NCBI RefSeq assembly: GCF_947495625.1
Contig: NZ_CANLZW010000002.1
Location: 1-64,000 of the forward strand
Length of the DNA stretch: 64,000 bases
Source of the DNA: an uncultured Cocleimonas sp.
GTDB lineage: Bacteria > Pseudomonadota > Gammaproteobacteria > Thiotrichales > Thiotrichaceae
Direction: 5' to 3'
Shown here one piece after another: positions 16,363 to 23,863 of the stretch. Made by a program: the position numbers and the translations under genes. Numbering within the stretch: the stretch's first letter is position 1; each line of letters opens with the position of its first letter. The notes under the pieces are model-generated. The model did no database searches, was not told where the DNA came from, and saw nothing but the letters and a program-made list of their open reading frames with translations.

Positions 16363-16848
16363 TTATACCGTTGTTTTATTCTCTGCAATATCCCAACCAG
16401 CCTTTTTATCAGCTTCAGCAGTTCCATCATCTTTTTGCGGTTTATACGTATAATCAACTTTTGAGAAATTCAGAGTTACATTTTCCGTCAACCGATCTTC
16501 CCCTCCCGAACCACCAGTAGAAACATTGGTAACCATTATATCTGTCATTTTGATGGTTAAATATTCTAAGGGTGTACCTCCTGCTTTACGAACAACCAAA
16601 GTGCCCTCTGAAATATGCTTACCATCAAAGACACGTTGCAATAAATTATGAGAAGCCGAATCTATATAATGGGTGAAACTAACATCCTGCACATTGGCTT
16701 TACCTCCACCGCCACCTGCACCCATATGGGTAGTACCAGATTGTGACGCCCCCCAACTCCAGGCTAAAACATCAATCTCTTTTTTATGCTTATCATCCTG
16801 CGCCTCACCCTCTATACCATCAAGTTTTAGAAACATATCAACAGCCAT
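16363..16848 (-). CDS. hcp: T6SS tube protein Hcp (TssD)
   Basis: This 161-residue Hcp1-family protein builds the inner tube. Its hallmarks are the MAVDMFLKLDGIEGE start, 'IDVLAWSWGASQSG', the glycine-rich loop at about 43-50, 'FTHYIDSASHNLLQRV' and the C-terminal 'NVTLNFSKVDYTYKPQ'. GAAGGAG is optimally spaced upstream of the ATG, consistent with high expression. It lies 49 bp after tssC and is followed by a perfect hairpin. No C-terminal toxin extension is present. The short lysine- and aspartate-rich tail after about residue 140 is not part of the core fold. Confidence 0.95.
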   Translation of the reverse strand: MAVDMFLKLDGIEGEAQDDKHKKEIDVLAWSWGASQSGTTHMGAGGGGGKANVQDVSFTHYIDSASHNLLQRVFDGKHISEGTLVVRKAGGTPLEYLTIKMTDIMVTNVSTGGSGGEDRLTENVTLNFSKVDYTYKPQKDDGTAEADKKAGWDIAENKTTV

Positions 16849-16897
16849 AACTTTACTCCTTCAAATTTTATTAAAAACACTTACATTAAAAATACCA

Positions 16898-18397
16898 TCA
16901 TGCTCCTTTAGCCGATGGTAATTTCGAAACAAGGCTCAAAGATACGGAGAGCCCCTCTAATTGGTAATGTGGGCGCAAAAAGAATTTCGACGTATAGTAA
17001 CCAGGATTACCTTCTACCTCCTCAACAACCACTTCTGCTGCAGCTAAAGGCTTTTTTGCTTTGGTTAGTTCACCTGAGTTCTTTGGATCACCATCTACAT
17101 ACTGGGTAATCCAATCATTTAGCCATATTTGCATATCTTCTCTTTCCTTAAATGAGCCGACTTTGTCTCTGACAATACACTTCAAATAATGGGCAAAACG
17201 GCAGGTTGCGAAAAGATATGGTAGTCTCGCGGCAAGATTCGCATTAGCAGTTGCATCAGGATCATCGTACTCAAATGGTTTTTGTAACGACTGAGCACCT
17301 ATAAATGCAGCAAAATCACTATTTTTCTTATGAATAAGTGGCATGAATCCATTTTTAGCTAACTCGGCTTCACGTCGGTCACTAATGGCTATTTCGGTCG
17401 GACATTTCATATCTACACCGCCATCATCTGTTGGAAAGGTATGTGTCGGTAAACCTTCTACAGCACCACCTGATTCAACACCCCGAATTCGCGAACACCA
17501 GCCGTAATGTTTGAATGACGAATTAATATTTGTTGCCATTGCGTAACAAGCATTCGCCCATGCATATTTACTGTGATCAGTACCTTCAATTTCTTCTTCA
17601 AATGCAAACTCTTCTACTGGATTGGTATTTGCACCGTAGGGCTGACGTGCGAGAAAACGCGGCATTGCCATCGCCAGGTACCGTGAATCTTCTGATTCGC
17701 GTAAGGATCTCCAGCCCGCATACTCCGGTGTACCGAATATCTTAGTTAGATCTCTTGGGTTACTCAATTCCTGCCAACTTTCCATATTCAATAAAGATGG
17801 TGCTGGTGCCGTAATAAATGGCGCATGAGATGCGGCAGAAATCTGCGCAATTTGACCGAGTAACTCTACATCTGGTGGTGAATGATCAAAATAATAATCA
17901 CCTACTAATGATCCATATGGCTCGCCACCTAATTGGCCATATTCTTGTTCATATATTTGTTTAAATATCGGGCTCTGGTCCCAAGCGACACCTTTATATT
18001 TCTTAAGTGATTTATGCAGATCTTTTTTCGAGATGTTCATCACTCGAATTTTAAGCATTTCATCAGTTTCAGTATTATTAACTAAATAATCCAAACCTCT
18101 CCAACTACTCTCTAAACGCTGATAGTCTTCATGATGTAAAATTAGATTAATCTGCTCAGACATTTTACGATCTAATTCAGCGATCATGGATTCAATAGAA
18201 CGTATCGAATCATCTGAGATTAAGGCGGTCTGCCCTAAAGCTTGTTCAGCTAAAGTTTTAACTGCATTTTCTACAGCTTCTTTTGCTCTTTCTGATTTTG
18301 GCTTGAACTCTTTATCCAGTAAACTTGAAAAGTCACTCGATTCTAATGTTTCAACCTCACCTTGCGCACTACTTTGTGTTTCACTTGATTTAGCCAT
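16898..18397 (-). CDS. tssC: T6SS contractile sheath large subunit TssC
   Basis: This 499-residue TssC/VipB/ImpD protein shows the conserved 'HHEDYQRLESSWRGLDYLVNNTETD' block (starting about residue 88), 'GEPYGSLVGDYYFDHSP' and 'FMPLIHKKNSDFAAFIGAQS'. The C-terminal 'NPGYYTSKFFLRPHYQLEGL' motif follows. TssC forms the sheath with TssB; its C-terminal domain contacts ClpV-dependent remodelling surfaces. It follows tssB by only 2 bp, so the two are stoichiometrically coupled. The coding sequence is intact and of standard length. Confidence 0.96.
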   Translation of the reverse strand: MAKSSETQSSAQGEVETLESSDFSSLLDKEFKPKSERAKEAVENAVKTLAEQALGQTALISDDSIRSIESMIAELDRKMSEQINLILHHEDYQRLESSWRGLDYLVNNTETDEMLKIRVMNISKKDLHKSLKKYKGVAWDQSPIFKQIYEQEYGQLGGEPYGSLVGDYYFDHSPPDVELLGQIAQISAASHAPFITAPAPSLLNMESWQELSNPRDLTKIFGTPEYAGWRSLRESEDSRYLAMAMPRFLARQPYGANTNPVEEFAFEEEIEGTDHSKYAWANACYAMATNINSSFKHYGWCSRIRGVESGGAVEGLPTHTFPTDDGGVDMKCPTEIAISDRREAELAKNGFMPLIHKKNSDFAAFIGAQSLQKPFEYDDPDATANANLAARLPYLFATCRFAHYLKCIVRDKVGSFKEREDMQIWLNDWITQYVDGDPKNSGELTKAKKPLAAAEVVVEEVEGNPGYYTSKFFLRPHYQLEGLSVSLSLVSKLPSAKGA

Positions 18398-18399
18398 GT

Positions 18400-18930
18400 T
18401 TAAGACTCCCCTTCTTCGGTTGATTCATCAGAAGCTGTTGGTTTAGCTTCTGAGCTTAATGCTTGAAGAAGCGCAGGATCATTGAGTGCTTTTGTGATTA
18501 ACTCCTCTGCACCGGATTTGCCATCCATATAGGTGAGCAAATTAGATAATTGCGTTCTAGCCTGGAGCAACTTGTCTATTGAATCTACTTTTTGCGCAAT
18601 AGCGGCTGGAGAAAAATCTTCCATGCTTTCAAAGGTTAGATCGACACTCATGTTCCCCTCACCTGTTAAGGTATTGGGTACTTGAAAAGCTACTCTTGGC
18701 TTCATCGCTTTTAATCTATCATCGAAATTATCAACATCAATTTCCAAAAATTTTCTATCCGCTACAGGCTCTAAGGGTTCTGCGGGTTTTCCTGAAAGAT
18801 CTGACATAACTCCCATAACAAAAGGCAACTGAACTTTTTTTTCAGCGCCATATAATTCTACGTCGTACTCTATTTGAACGCGCGGGGCTCTATTCCTTGC
18901 AATAAACTTTTGACTGCTTTGCTTTGCCAT
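18400..18930 (-). CDS. tssB: T6SS contractile sheath small subunit TssB
   Basis: This 176-residue TssB/VipA/ImpB protein has the conserved 'RAPRVQIEYDVELYGAEKKVQLPFV' start region (from residue 14) and 'GVMSDLSGKP' motif. The 'KFLEIDVDNFDDRLKAMKPRV' segment also matches. It is the first gene of the minus-strand tss operon, with GAGAGGAAG well placed before the ATG. The C-terminal extension (SSEAKPTASDESTEEGES) is acidic and likely disordered. The operon promoter must lie in 18931-19296. No clear sigma-54 element was found there. Confidence 0.95.
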   Translation of the reverse strand: MAKQSSQKFIARNRAPRVQIEYDVELYGAEKKVQLPFVMGVMSDLSGKPAEPLEPVADRKFLEIDVDNFDDRLKAMKPRVAFQVPNTLTGEGNMSVDLTFESMEDFSPAAIAQKVDSIDKLLQARTQLSNLLTYMDGKSGAEELITKALNDPALLQALSSEAKPTASDESTEEGES

Positions 18931-19150
18931 AATCTTCCTCTCTATTACAGACTTTCCATTGATGGGGGGGGACTTCTAATTCTAATAGTGTAGTACAGAA
19001 TGGATGTGCTTATTAAAATGCAATTAAATATCCATATCTGCGATTGATACTAAGATAATACGTTTTAGTGTTCTGTGACTTATTTCACAAAAACTAAAAC
19101 GACCAATTTAAAAAGGCCTTGAAGAGCTATTTAAGCTTTTATATAACAAA

Positions 19151-19182
19151 TCTTATATAGCTAAATGGCTATTCTTATATAG
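19151..19182. repeat. Direct decamer repeat, 22-bp period
   Basis: TCTTATATAG occurs at 19151-19160 and 19173-19182. The 22-bp period places the two copies on the same DNA face, two helical turns apart. A related CTTTTATATAAC lies just upstream at 19136. This is a candidate regulator-binding array between the tss operon and the FNR-like gene; no binding protein can be named. Confidence 0.35.
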
Positions 19183-19207
19183 ATTCAAAAAGTGTTTAAT
19201 GATAAAG

Positions 19208-19236
19208 GTCACCCCCCTACTTTCGGCGAGTTTTTT
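19208..19236 (+). repeat. Dispersed C6/T6 element, copy 2
   Basis: The sequence is GTCACCCCCCTACTT, then TCGGCGAG and T6. The core is perfect. It lies 60 bp upstream of the FNR-like gene and on its sense strand, at the right border of the T6SS cluster. Confidence 0.9.
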
Positions 19237-19296
19237 AACCAATAAGAAAGATAAATTGACAACAAAAAAACAGCGTTTATTAAAAGATGAGGCAAA

Positions 19297-20040
19297 ATGA
19301 CATTATCCCCCGATTATATAAAGTGTATTGATGTAACAAGACAAGGTGCTGCAGATTGTCAGCATTGTGCTATTCGCAAATATGATCTACTGGCGAATCT
19401 AGATGTTACTAAACATGCAGAGCTTTTGAAGCGTATCGTGCAGTTTCGTTATACTAAAAAAAAGGTAGTGTTTGTTGAAAACTCACCTGCAAAAGCCATG
19501 TTTGTTGTTAGAAAAGGGCTAGTCAAATTAGAAGAAACCTTAAATGATGGAAGTACTCGAATTATCAGGATAGTTAAAAAGGGAGGTGTCGCTGGCTTAG
19601 AATCCTTTCTTGATAATGGTCAACGTTATGATCAAACCGCTATTGCTTTGCAAGAAACTGAGATTTGCCGAATTCCTTACGAAGTGGTTAAGACCCTTCT
19701 TCAAATTGAACCTGAATTTTATAAGGCGGTTCTCAATGAGTGGCACATACAAATGGAATCGACCAATCGTGTTATTGTCGAGTTTTCTACAGGCACACTG
19801 AAAAAACGTCTTGCCTCCGCTTTATTAATGTTAATCGAAGAAGCTAACCATAACTCTCAGGTCGAAATTGAAATGATCCATATTGATGATATGGCTGCTT
19901 TGACTGGTGTGACAAGAGAATCTGTGAGTCGCGTTATTTCTGAGTTTAAGCGACAACAAATTCTGATTAAAAGTGGCCCCGGAAAAATGCGCTTTGATGA
20001 ATTATCATTACGCGAAATTGCCGAGTACTCTTCTGACTGA
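19297..20040 (+). CDS. Crp/FNR family transcription regulator with N-terminal cysteines
   Basis: This 247-residue regulator has a cyclic-nucleotide-binding-type sensor fold (about 45-155) and a C-terminal winged helix. Its recognition helix, TRESVSRVISEF, keeps the E-x-x-S-R pattern of FNR, which reads TTGAT half-sites. Cys10, Cys21 and Cys24 (DCQHC) and a later Cys in ETEICRIPYE, aligning with FNR Cys122, could hold a [4Fe-4S] cluster. The spacing differs from FNR, which has three clustered cysteines after the first. GATGAGG precedes the ATG. It could be an oxygen sensor for the adjacent DMSP block or the tss operon; targets are unknown. Confidence 0.85.
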   Translation: MTLSPDYIKCIDVTRQGAADCQHCAIRKYDLLANLDVTKHAELLKRIVQFRYTKKKVVFVENSPAKAMFVVRKGLVKLEETLNDGSTRIIRIVKKGGVAGLESFLDNGQRYDQTAIALQETEICRIPYEVVKTLLQIEPEFYKAVLNEWHIQMESTNRVIVEFSTGTLKKRLASALLMLIEEANHNSQVEIEMIHIDDMAALTGVTRESVSRVISEFKRQQILIKSGPGKMRFDELSLREIAEYSSD

Positions 20041-20051
20041 TCACCTTTAAT

Positions 20052-20828
20052 TTATTTATTCTTGAAGTCTGGTTTTCTCTTTTCAATAAACGCATTCATT
20101 CCTTCTTTTTGATCGTGTAATGCAAAGGTTGAATAAAATAAATTTCTCTCTGTTTTAACGCCTTGAGTTAGGGTCGTTTCATAAGCCACATCCACGGCTT
20201 CTTTTGCCAGACAAACAACGGGTAAAGAATATGAGGCAATAGTCTCAGCTATTTCTAGTACTTCTTCCAAAAAGTTTTCGAGTGGCACTATACGAGATAC
20301 CAGACCTGATCGCTCTGCTTCTTCAGCGCCCATCATACGTCCTGTTAAACACATATCCATTGCTTTTGATTTGCCTACAAGGCGCGTTAAGCGTTGTGTT
20401 CCTCCAGCTCCAGGAATCGTGCCTATTTTAATTTCAGGTTGTCCAAATTGTGCATTATCAGCGGCGATAATGAAGTCACACATCATTGAAATTTCGCAGC
20501 CACCACCTAAAGCATAACCTGCCACCGCTGCGATGACAGGCTTTCGGCAAGTGGTAATACGTTCCCAACCATCTGTGATGAATTGTTCTCTATAGATAGC
20601 TTCAAAGTCTTTATTTTTAATTTCAGTAAGGTCTGCGCCGGCAGAAAACGCTTTATCACTGCCAGTAATCACAATCGCACCAATTTCAGGATTACTTTCA
20701 AAATCATCCAATGCAATGCTTAATTCATCTGCCAACTCCTGGCACAAAGCATTGTAATGAGAAGGACGATCTAATGTGATTAGACCAACGTTATTCATTT
20801 GTTCACTCTTGATATTATTAAAACTCAT
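20052..20828 (-). CDS. Enoyl-CoA hydratase/isomerase family protein (DmdD/AcuH-like candidate)
   Basis: This 258-residue crotonase-fold enzyme has the CoA-binding 'AFSAGADLTEI' loop (60-70) and the oxyanion GGGCE segment. The two catalytic glutamates of hydratases are present (Glu112 and Glu132, in 'GGGCEISMM' and 'GQPEIKIGTIPG'). In this neighbourhood it is a natural candidate for hydrating methylthioacryloyl-CoA to release methanethiol, a step done by DmdD or AcuH in DMSP degraders. Sequence alone cannot separate these from ordinary short-chain enoyl-CoA hydratases such as PaaF. It is transcribed away from the dmd operon and followed by a convergent FNR-like gene 11 bp away. Confidence 0.8.
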   Translation of the reverse strand: MSFNNIKSEQMNNVGLITLDRPSHYNALCQELADELSIALDDFESNPEIGAIVITGSDKAFSAGADLTEIKNKDFEAIYREQFITDGWERITTCRKPVIAAVAGYALGGGCEISMMCDFIIAADNAQFGQPEIKIGTIPGAGGTQRLTRLVGKSKAMDMCLTGRMMGAEEAERSGLVSRIVPLENFLEEVLEIAETIASYSLPVVCLAKEAVDVAYETTLTQGVKTERNLFYSTFALHDQKEGMNAFIEKRKPDFKNK

Positions 20829-20871
20829 TTTGACACCCTCTAAAAAATTATTGTATTTACACTATCTATAT

Positions 20872-21306
20872 TTATGGGTTTATAACCATCATCGAAGCTT
20901 GCATTAAGGAAACCAGTTTAGCTTCGTTATCGACATTTTTGTGCGCATGTACATCGCCACTCGCAATCATAATAGTTCGCCCTGGCTTAATGACTTTTCC
21001 CTTGGCAATAAAAAAATCACCAATCGCAGGAGAGGCAAAATTACTCTTAAATTCAATCGTCAACACTCTCGCATCCTCTGGCATTAGCGTCATCGCAGCA
21101 TAACCGCAAGCGCTATCAACGATGGTTGTGATTACTCCAGCATGAATAAATCCATCTTGCTGACTTAAACCTTCTTTGAAAGGCAATTTAATCGTGACCT
21201 CTCCAGGTTCAATCGTTTCGATGGTTGCACCAATCGTAGACATGATTGTTTGTTTGAGAAAGCTTTCAGTGACTTTCTGTCTCACTAGATCAAATTCTGC
21301 ACTCAT
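20872..21306 (-). CDS. PaaI-family hotdog thioesterase
   Basis: This protein of about 144 residues has the PaaI/DUF4442-like hotdog fold, with 'GLSQQDGFIHAGVITTIVDSACGYAA' as the core helix and active-site region. 'LTIEFKSNFASPAIGDFFIAKG' supplies the following strands. It presumably hydrolyses acyl-CoA thioesters in the cytoplasm. An in-frame TTG lies 36 bp upstream, but AAGGAGAG immediately before the ATG at 21306 makes that the start. It precedes the enoyl-CoA hydratase on the same strand (43-bp gap), so the pair is probably co-transcribed. Confidence 0.82.
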   Translation of the reverse strand: MSAEFDLVRQKVTESFLKQTIMSTIGATIETIEPGEVTIKLPFKEGLSQQDGFIHAGVITTIVDSACGYAAMTLMPEDARVLTIEFKSNFASPAIGDFFIAKGKVIKPGRTIMIASGDVHAHKNVDNEAKLVSLMQASMMVINP

Positions 21307-21411
21307 CTTCTCTCCTTTTTTCTCATTCCTGAACTGGCTCAAACTTCTCTTTTACATCGATTTATAATGTTTAGTCGTTACATTACGATGTCACGATGTC
21401 GCATTTAGAAG

Positions 21412-21440
21412 GTCACCCCCCCACTTATAGGCACTTTTTT
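21412..21440 (+). repeat. Dispersed C6/T6 element, copy 3
   Basis: GTCA followed by seven C, then ACTTATAGGCAC and T6. The T of the core is replaced by C. It lies in the divergent promoter region, in inverted orientation to copy 4 beyond the far end of the dmd operon. Confidence 0.88.
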
Positions 21441-21545
21441 CTAATTTTCATAAATATTTAAATAAGCATAAATAGAAAGCACGATCGTTTAAAACCACTA
21501 ATTATTGACTGTGTACTTGACTAATAGACATCCTAACCTAGAATT

Positions 21546-21561
21546 ACGTTTACGTAAACGT
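21546..21561. promoter_or_regulatory. 16-bp perfect palindrome, candidate operator
   Basis: ACGTTTACGTAAACGT is a perfect inverted repeat, 142 bp before the metY start. Its length and symmetry fit a dimeric repressor of the LacI or TetR type. No such regulator gene is in the window, so the binding protein would have to be encoded elsewhere. Confidence 0.6.
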
Positions 21562-21703
21562 TAACCATATAGATAAATCATTCTGAAAAAGACGAACTAT
21601 AATTATCCAAAATATGTGTATTTTATATAAATAGATGTCGTTTTAATCAGCGGTTAACCATGCTAGTTTGAACACAATACCTGATCCCTTAGAGTAATTT
21701 TTA

Positions 21704-23029
21704 ATGAGTAAATCTTCTTTCTTCGATCCACAAACCATTGCACTTCATACGGGTTATCAACCTGATTCAGAACATGGTAGCCGTGCTGTTCCCATATACC
21801 AAACAACCAGTTATGCGTTTCAGGATGTATCGCATGGCGCTGCACTTTTTAATGTAGAACGCGGCGGCCACATTTATAGTCGTATGACTAATCCAACCGT
21901 TGCCGTTTTGGAACAACGTATGGCGGCTCTTGAAGGTGGTGTTGGGTGTGTTTGTACAGCCTCTGGTATGAGCGCGCTCTTCACCACATTTGCCAGCTTG
22001 TGTTCGGCAGGTGATCATATTGTATCTGCGGCGCAAATTTATGGTTCTACGGCCACCTTACTCGGTCACACTCTCAGACGTTTTGGAATTGAAACGACCT
22101 TTGTTGATGTTAATGATCACGAAGGTATTAAGGATGCCATTCAAGAAAACACCAAATTACTCTTTTGTGAAACAATTGGTAATCCAAGCTTAGACGTAGC
22201 TGATATTCCTGCACTAGCCAAGATAGGTGAAGAAGCCCATTTACCCCTTGTCGTCGACGCTACCTTTTCAACTCCGGTATTACAAAACCCTATTTCTCAA
22301 GGCGCAAACGTCGTTATACATTCACTAACCAAGTGGATTGGGGGAAGCGGTAACTCAATCGGTGGTGCTATTGTAGATGGCGGAAATTTTGAATGGGGAG
22401 ATCCGGATAAAGACAGACAATTCCCAACAGTTTGCGAACCTTATTCGCCATTCCATGGCATTAATTTTTACGAAGAGTTTGGTCCTAGCGCCCTATCAAT
22501 GCGAATTCGCGCTGAATCGATGCGTGATTTTGGGTCCACCTTGAGCCCTCAAAATGCTTTCTATTTACTTCAAGGGTTAGAAAGTCTGTCATTACGAATG
22601 CCCAAGCATGTTGAAAATGCCGAAAGCCTTGCGCAATGGTTATTGAAAAATGAAGCGGTTGATTGGGTCAATCACCCAAGTCTGGATAGCCACCCGAATA
22701 AAGACTTAGCTAAAAAGTTACTGCCAGATGGTGCTGGTTCAATCCTTAGTTTTGGTGTTAAAGGTGGTCGACAAGCAGGAGCCGCGTTTATGGATGCACT
22801 GCAACTCGCTACCAATTTAGCCAATGTAGGAGATTCGCGTACCTTAGTTCTACATCCTGGCTCTACCACGCACTCAAGAATGGATGCAGAGGCTATGAAA
22901 GCGGCTGGCATCAGTGAAGATCTCATCAGAGTTTCTGTCGGCATTGAATCACTGCGTGATATTAAAGGTGATTTCTCACGGGGCTTAAAAGCTGCTCAGA
23001 AAGTTGCGGCTGCGGCGCAGGGAGAATAA
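21704..23029 (+). CDS. metY: O-acetylhomoserine sulfhydrylase-type PLP enzyme (MetY-like)
   Basis: This 441-residue Cys/Met-metabolism PLP enzyme has the MetY/MET17-type opening 'FDPQTIALHTGYQPD' and 'AVPIYQTTSYAF'. The PLP Lys210 is in HSLTKWIGG. The full length and the 'GHIYSRMTNPTVAVLEQRMAAL' region support O-acetylhomoserine (thiol)-lyase rather than cystathionine gamma-synthase. Members accept sulfide or methanethiol, the latter giving methionine directly. It is the first gene of a plus-strand operon that ends with dmdA, so capture of the methanethiol released from DMSP is the simplest role. A methionine gamma-lyase working in the opposite direction cannot be fully excluded. Confidence 0.85.
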   Translation: MSKSSFFDPQTIALHTGYQPDSEHGSRAVPIYQTTSYAFQDVSHGAALFNVERGGHIYSRMTNPTVAVLEQRMAALEGGVGCVCTASGMSALFTTFASLCSAGDHIVSAAQIYGSTATLLGHTLRRFGIETTFVDVNDHEGIKDAIQENTKLLFCETIGNPSLDVADIPALAKIGEEAHLPLVVDATFSTPVLQNPISQGANVVIHSLTKWIGGSGNSIGGAIVDGGNFEWGDPDKDRQFPTVCEPYSPFHGINFYEEFGPSALSMRIRAESMRDFGSTLSPQNAFYLLQGLESLSLRMPKHVENAESLAQWLLKNEAVDWVNHPSLDSHPNKDLAKKLLPDGAGSILSFGVKGGRQAGAAFMDALQLATNLANVGDSRTLVLHPGSTTHSRMDAEAMKAAGISEDLIRVSVGIESLRDIKGDFSRGLKAAQKVAAAAQGE

Positions 23030-23032
23030 GAG

Positions 23033-23824
23033 ATGAAGCTAACACTTAATAATGAAAATATTTATGTAGCTACTGGCGGCCAAGAATTCGATAACAGTTT
23101 ACCTACCGTTGTATTCCTGCATGGAAGCGGGCTAGACCATAGGAGTTGGGCTCTGCAAACTCGTTGGTTTGCGTTTCACGGCTACAGTGTGATTGCGCCT
23201 GATTTTCCGGGGCATAGCCTGTCTAAAGGTAAAGCCTTGGATAGCATTGAAGATATGGCTGATTGGTTATGGCAACTACTGGATAAAATGGATGTAAAAG
23301 TATGTAGCTTAGTTGGGCATTCTCAAGGTGGCTTAGTGGCACTTGAAGCGGCAGCAACTCACCCAGACAGAGTCCGATCAATCAGTTTGATAGGCTGTGC
23401 AGCGGCAATCCCAGTCAATGAGCATTTACTGGCATTAGCAGAAAGCGATCAACCAGCGGCAGTCGATGCCATGCTAATCTGGGGATTTGGTGAAGCCTAT
23501 CAATTCGGGCGTTCTCATGTTCCCGGGCAGGCACCAATGGGAATCGGCTGGCAGATCATGTGCAACAATCCCTTACATGCTGATTTATCAGCCTGTCAAA
23601 AATACAGTAATGGTGAAAATGCGGCACAAAAAATCACTTCACCCGCTCAACTGATTTTAGCTGAGAACGACCGGATGACACCGATCAAAATGGGCCGGGG
23701 ACTAACAGCCCAATTACAGAATGTAAGCTCGCACATTGAGTTAGATAAAGTCGGTCACATGATACCCATAGAAGCACCCGAGAAATGTTTATCTGAGCTT
23801 CAAGCGTTCATTACAAATATTTAG
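23033..23824 (+). CDS. Alpha/beta hydrolase
   Basis: This 263-residue alpha/beta-hydrolase fold protein has the oxyanion 'LHGSGLDHRSW' motif and the nucleophile elbow GHSQGG (Ser near 98). The late acidic residue is in 'LILAENDRMTP' and the final His in 'VGHMIPIEAPE'. It has no signal peptide, so it acts in the cytoplasm. It starts 3 bp after metY with a ribosome site (AGGGAGAA) inside the metY stop region, so it is tightly coupled. The substrate is unknown; a thioester or ester intermediate of the pathway is plausible. Confidence 0.82.
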   Translation: MKLTLNNENIYVATGGQEFDNSLPTVVFLHGSGLDHRSWALQTRWFAFHGYSVIAPDFPGHSLSKGKALDSIEDMADWLWQLLDKMDVKVCSLVGHSQGGLVALEAAATHPDRVRSISLIGCAAAIPVNEHLLALAESDQPAAVDAMLIWGFGEAYQFGRSHVPGQAPMGIGWQIMCNNPLHADLSACQKYSNGENAAQKITSPAQLILAENDRMTPIKMGRGLTAQLQNVSSHIELDKVGHMIPIEAPEKCLSELQAFITNI

Positions 23825-23863
23825 CCAAATAAAATAGAAAAATAGATAGGAAATAATCAATAC

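Larger units (their letters stand above)
18931..19296. promoter_or_regulatory. Divergent control region of tss operon and FNR-like gene
   Basis: This 366-bp gene-free A+T-rich region must contain the tssB promoter (minus) and the FNR-like gene promoter (plus). It holds a run of eight G at 18963-18970 that could be a decayed element copy, and an intact element at 19208-19236. A TCTTATATAG decamer is repeated at 19151 and 19173, 22 bp apart, with ATAGC/GCTAT inverted between the two. No convincing FNR box (TTGAT-N4-ATCAA) was seen; TTGAT at 19043 lacks a matching second half. Confidence 0.5.
21307..21703. promoter_or_regulatory. Divergent control region upstream of the DMSP/methanethiol operon
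   Basis: This 397-bp non-coding region separates the thioesterase (minus) from the metY-led operon (plus). It contains element copy 3 at 21412-21440 and a perfect 16-bp palindrome at 21546-21561. No SAM or other riboswitch fold was recognised. Confidence 0.5.

Noticed and set aside
16749..16754. C-run in hcp
   Set aside because: It encodes the conserved WSWGAS motif and lacks the element core.
18958..18980. Run of eight G before tssB as another element copy
   Set aside because: Only the homopolymer matches; the CTACTT-equivalent and T-tract are missing, so it is at best heavily decayed.
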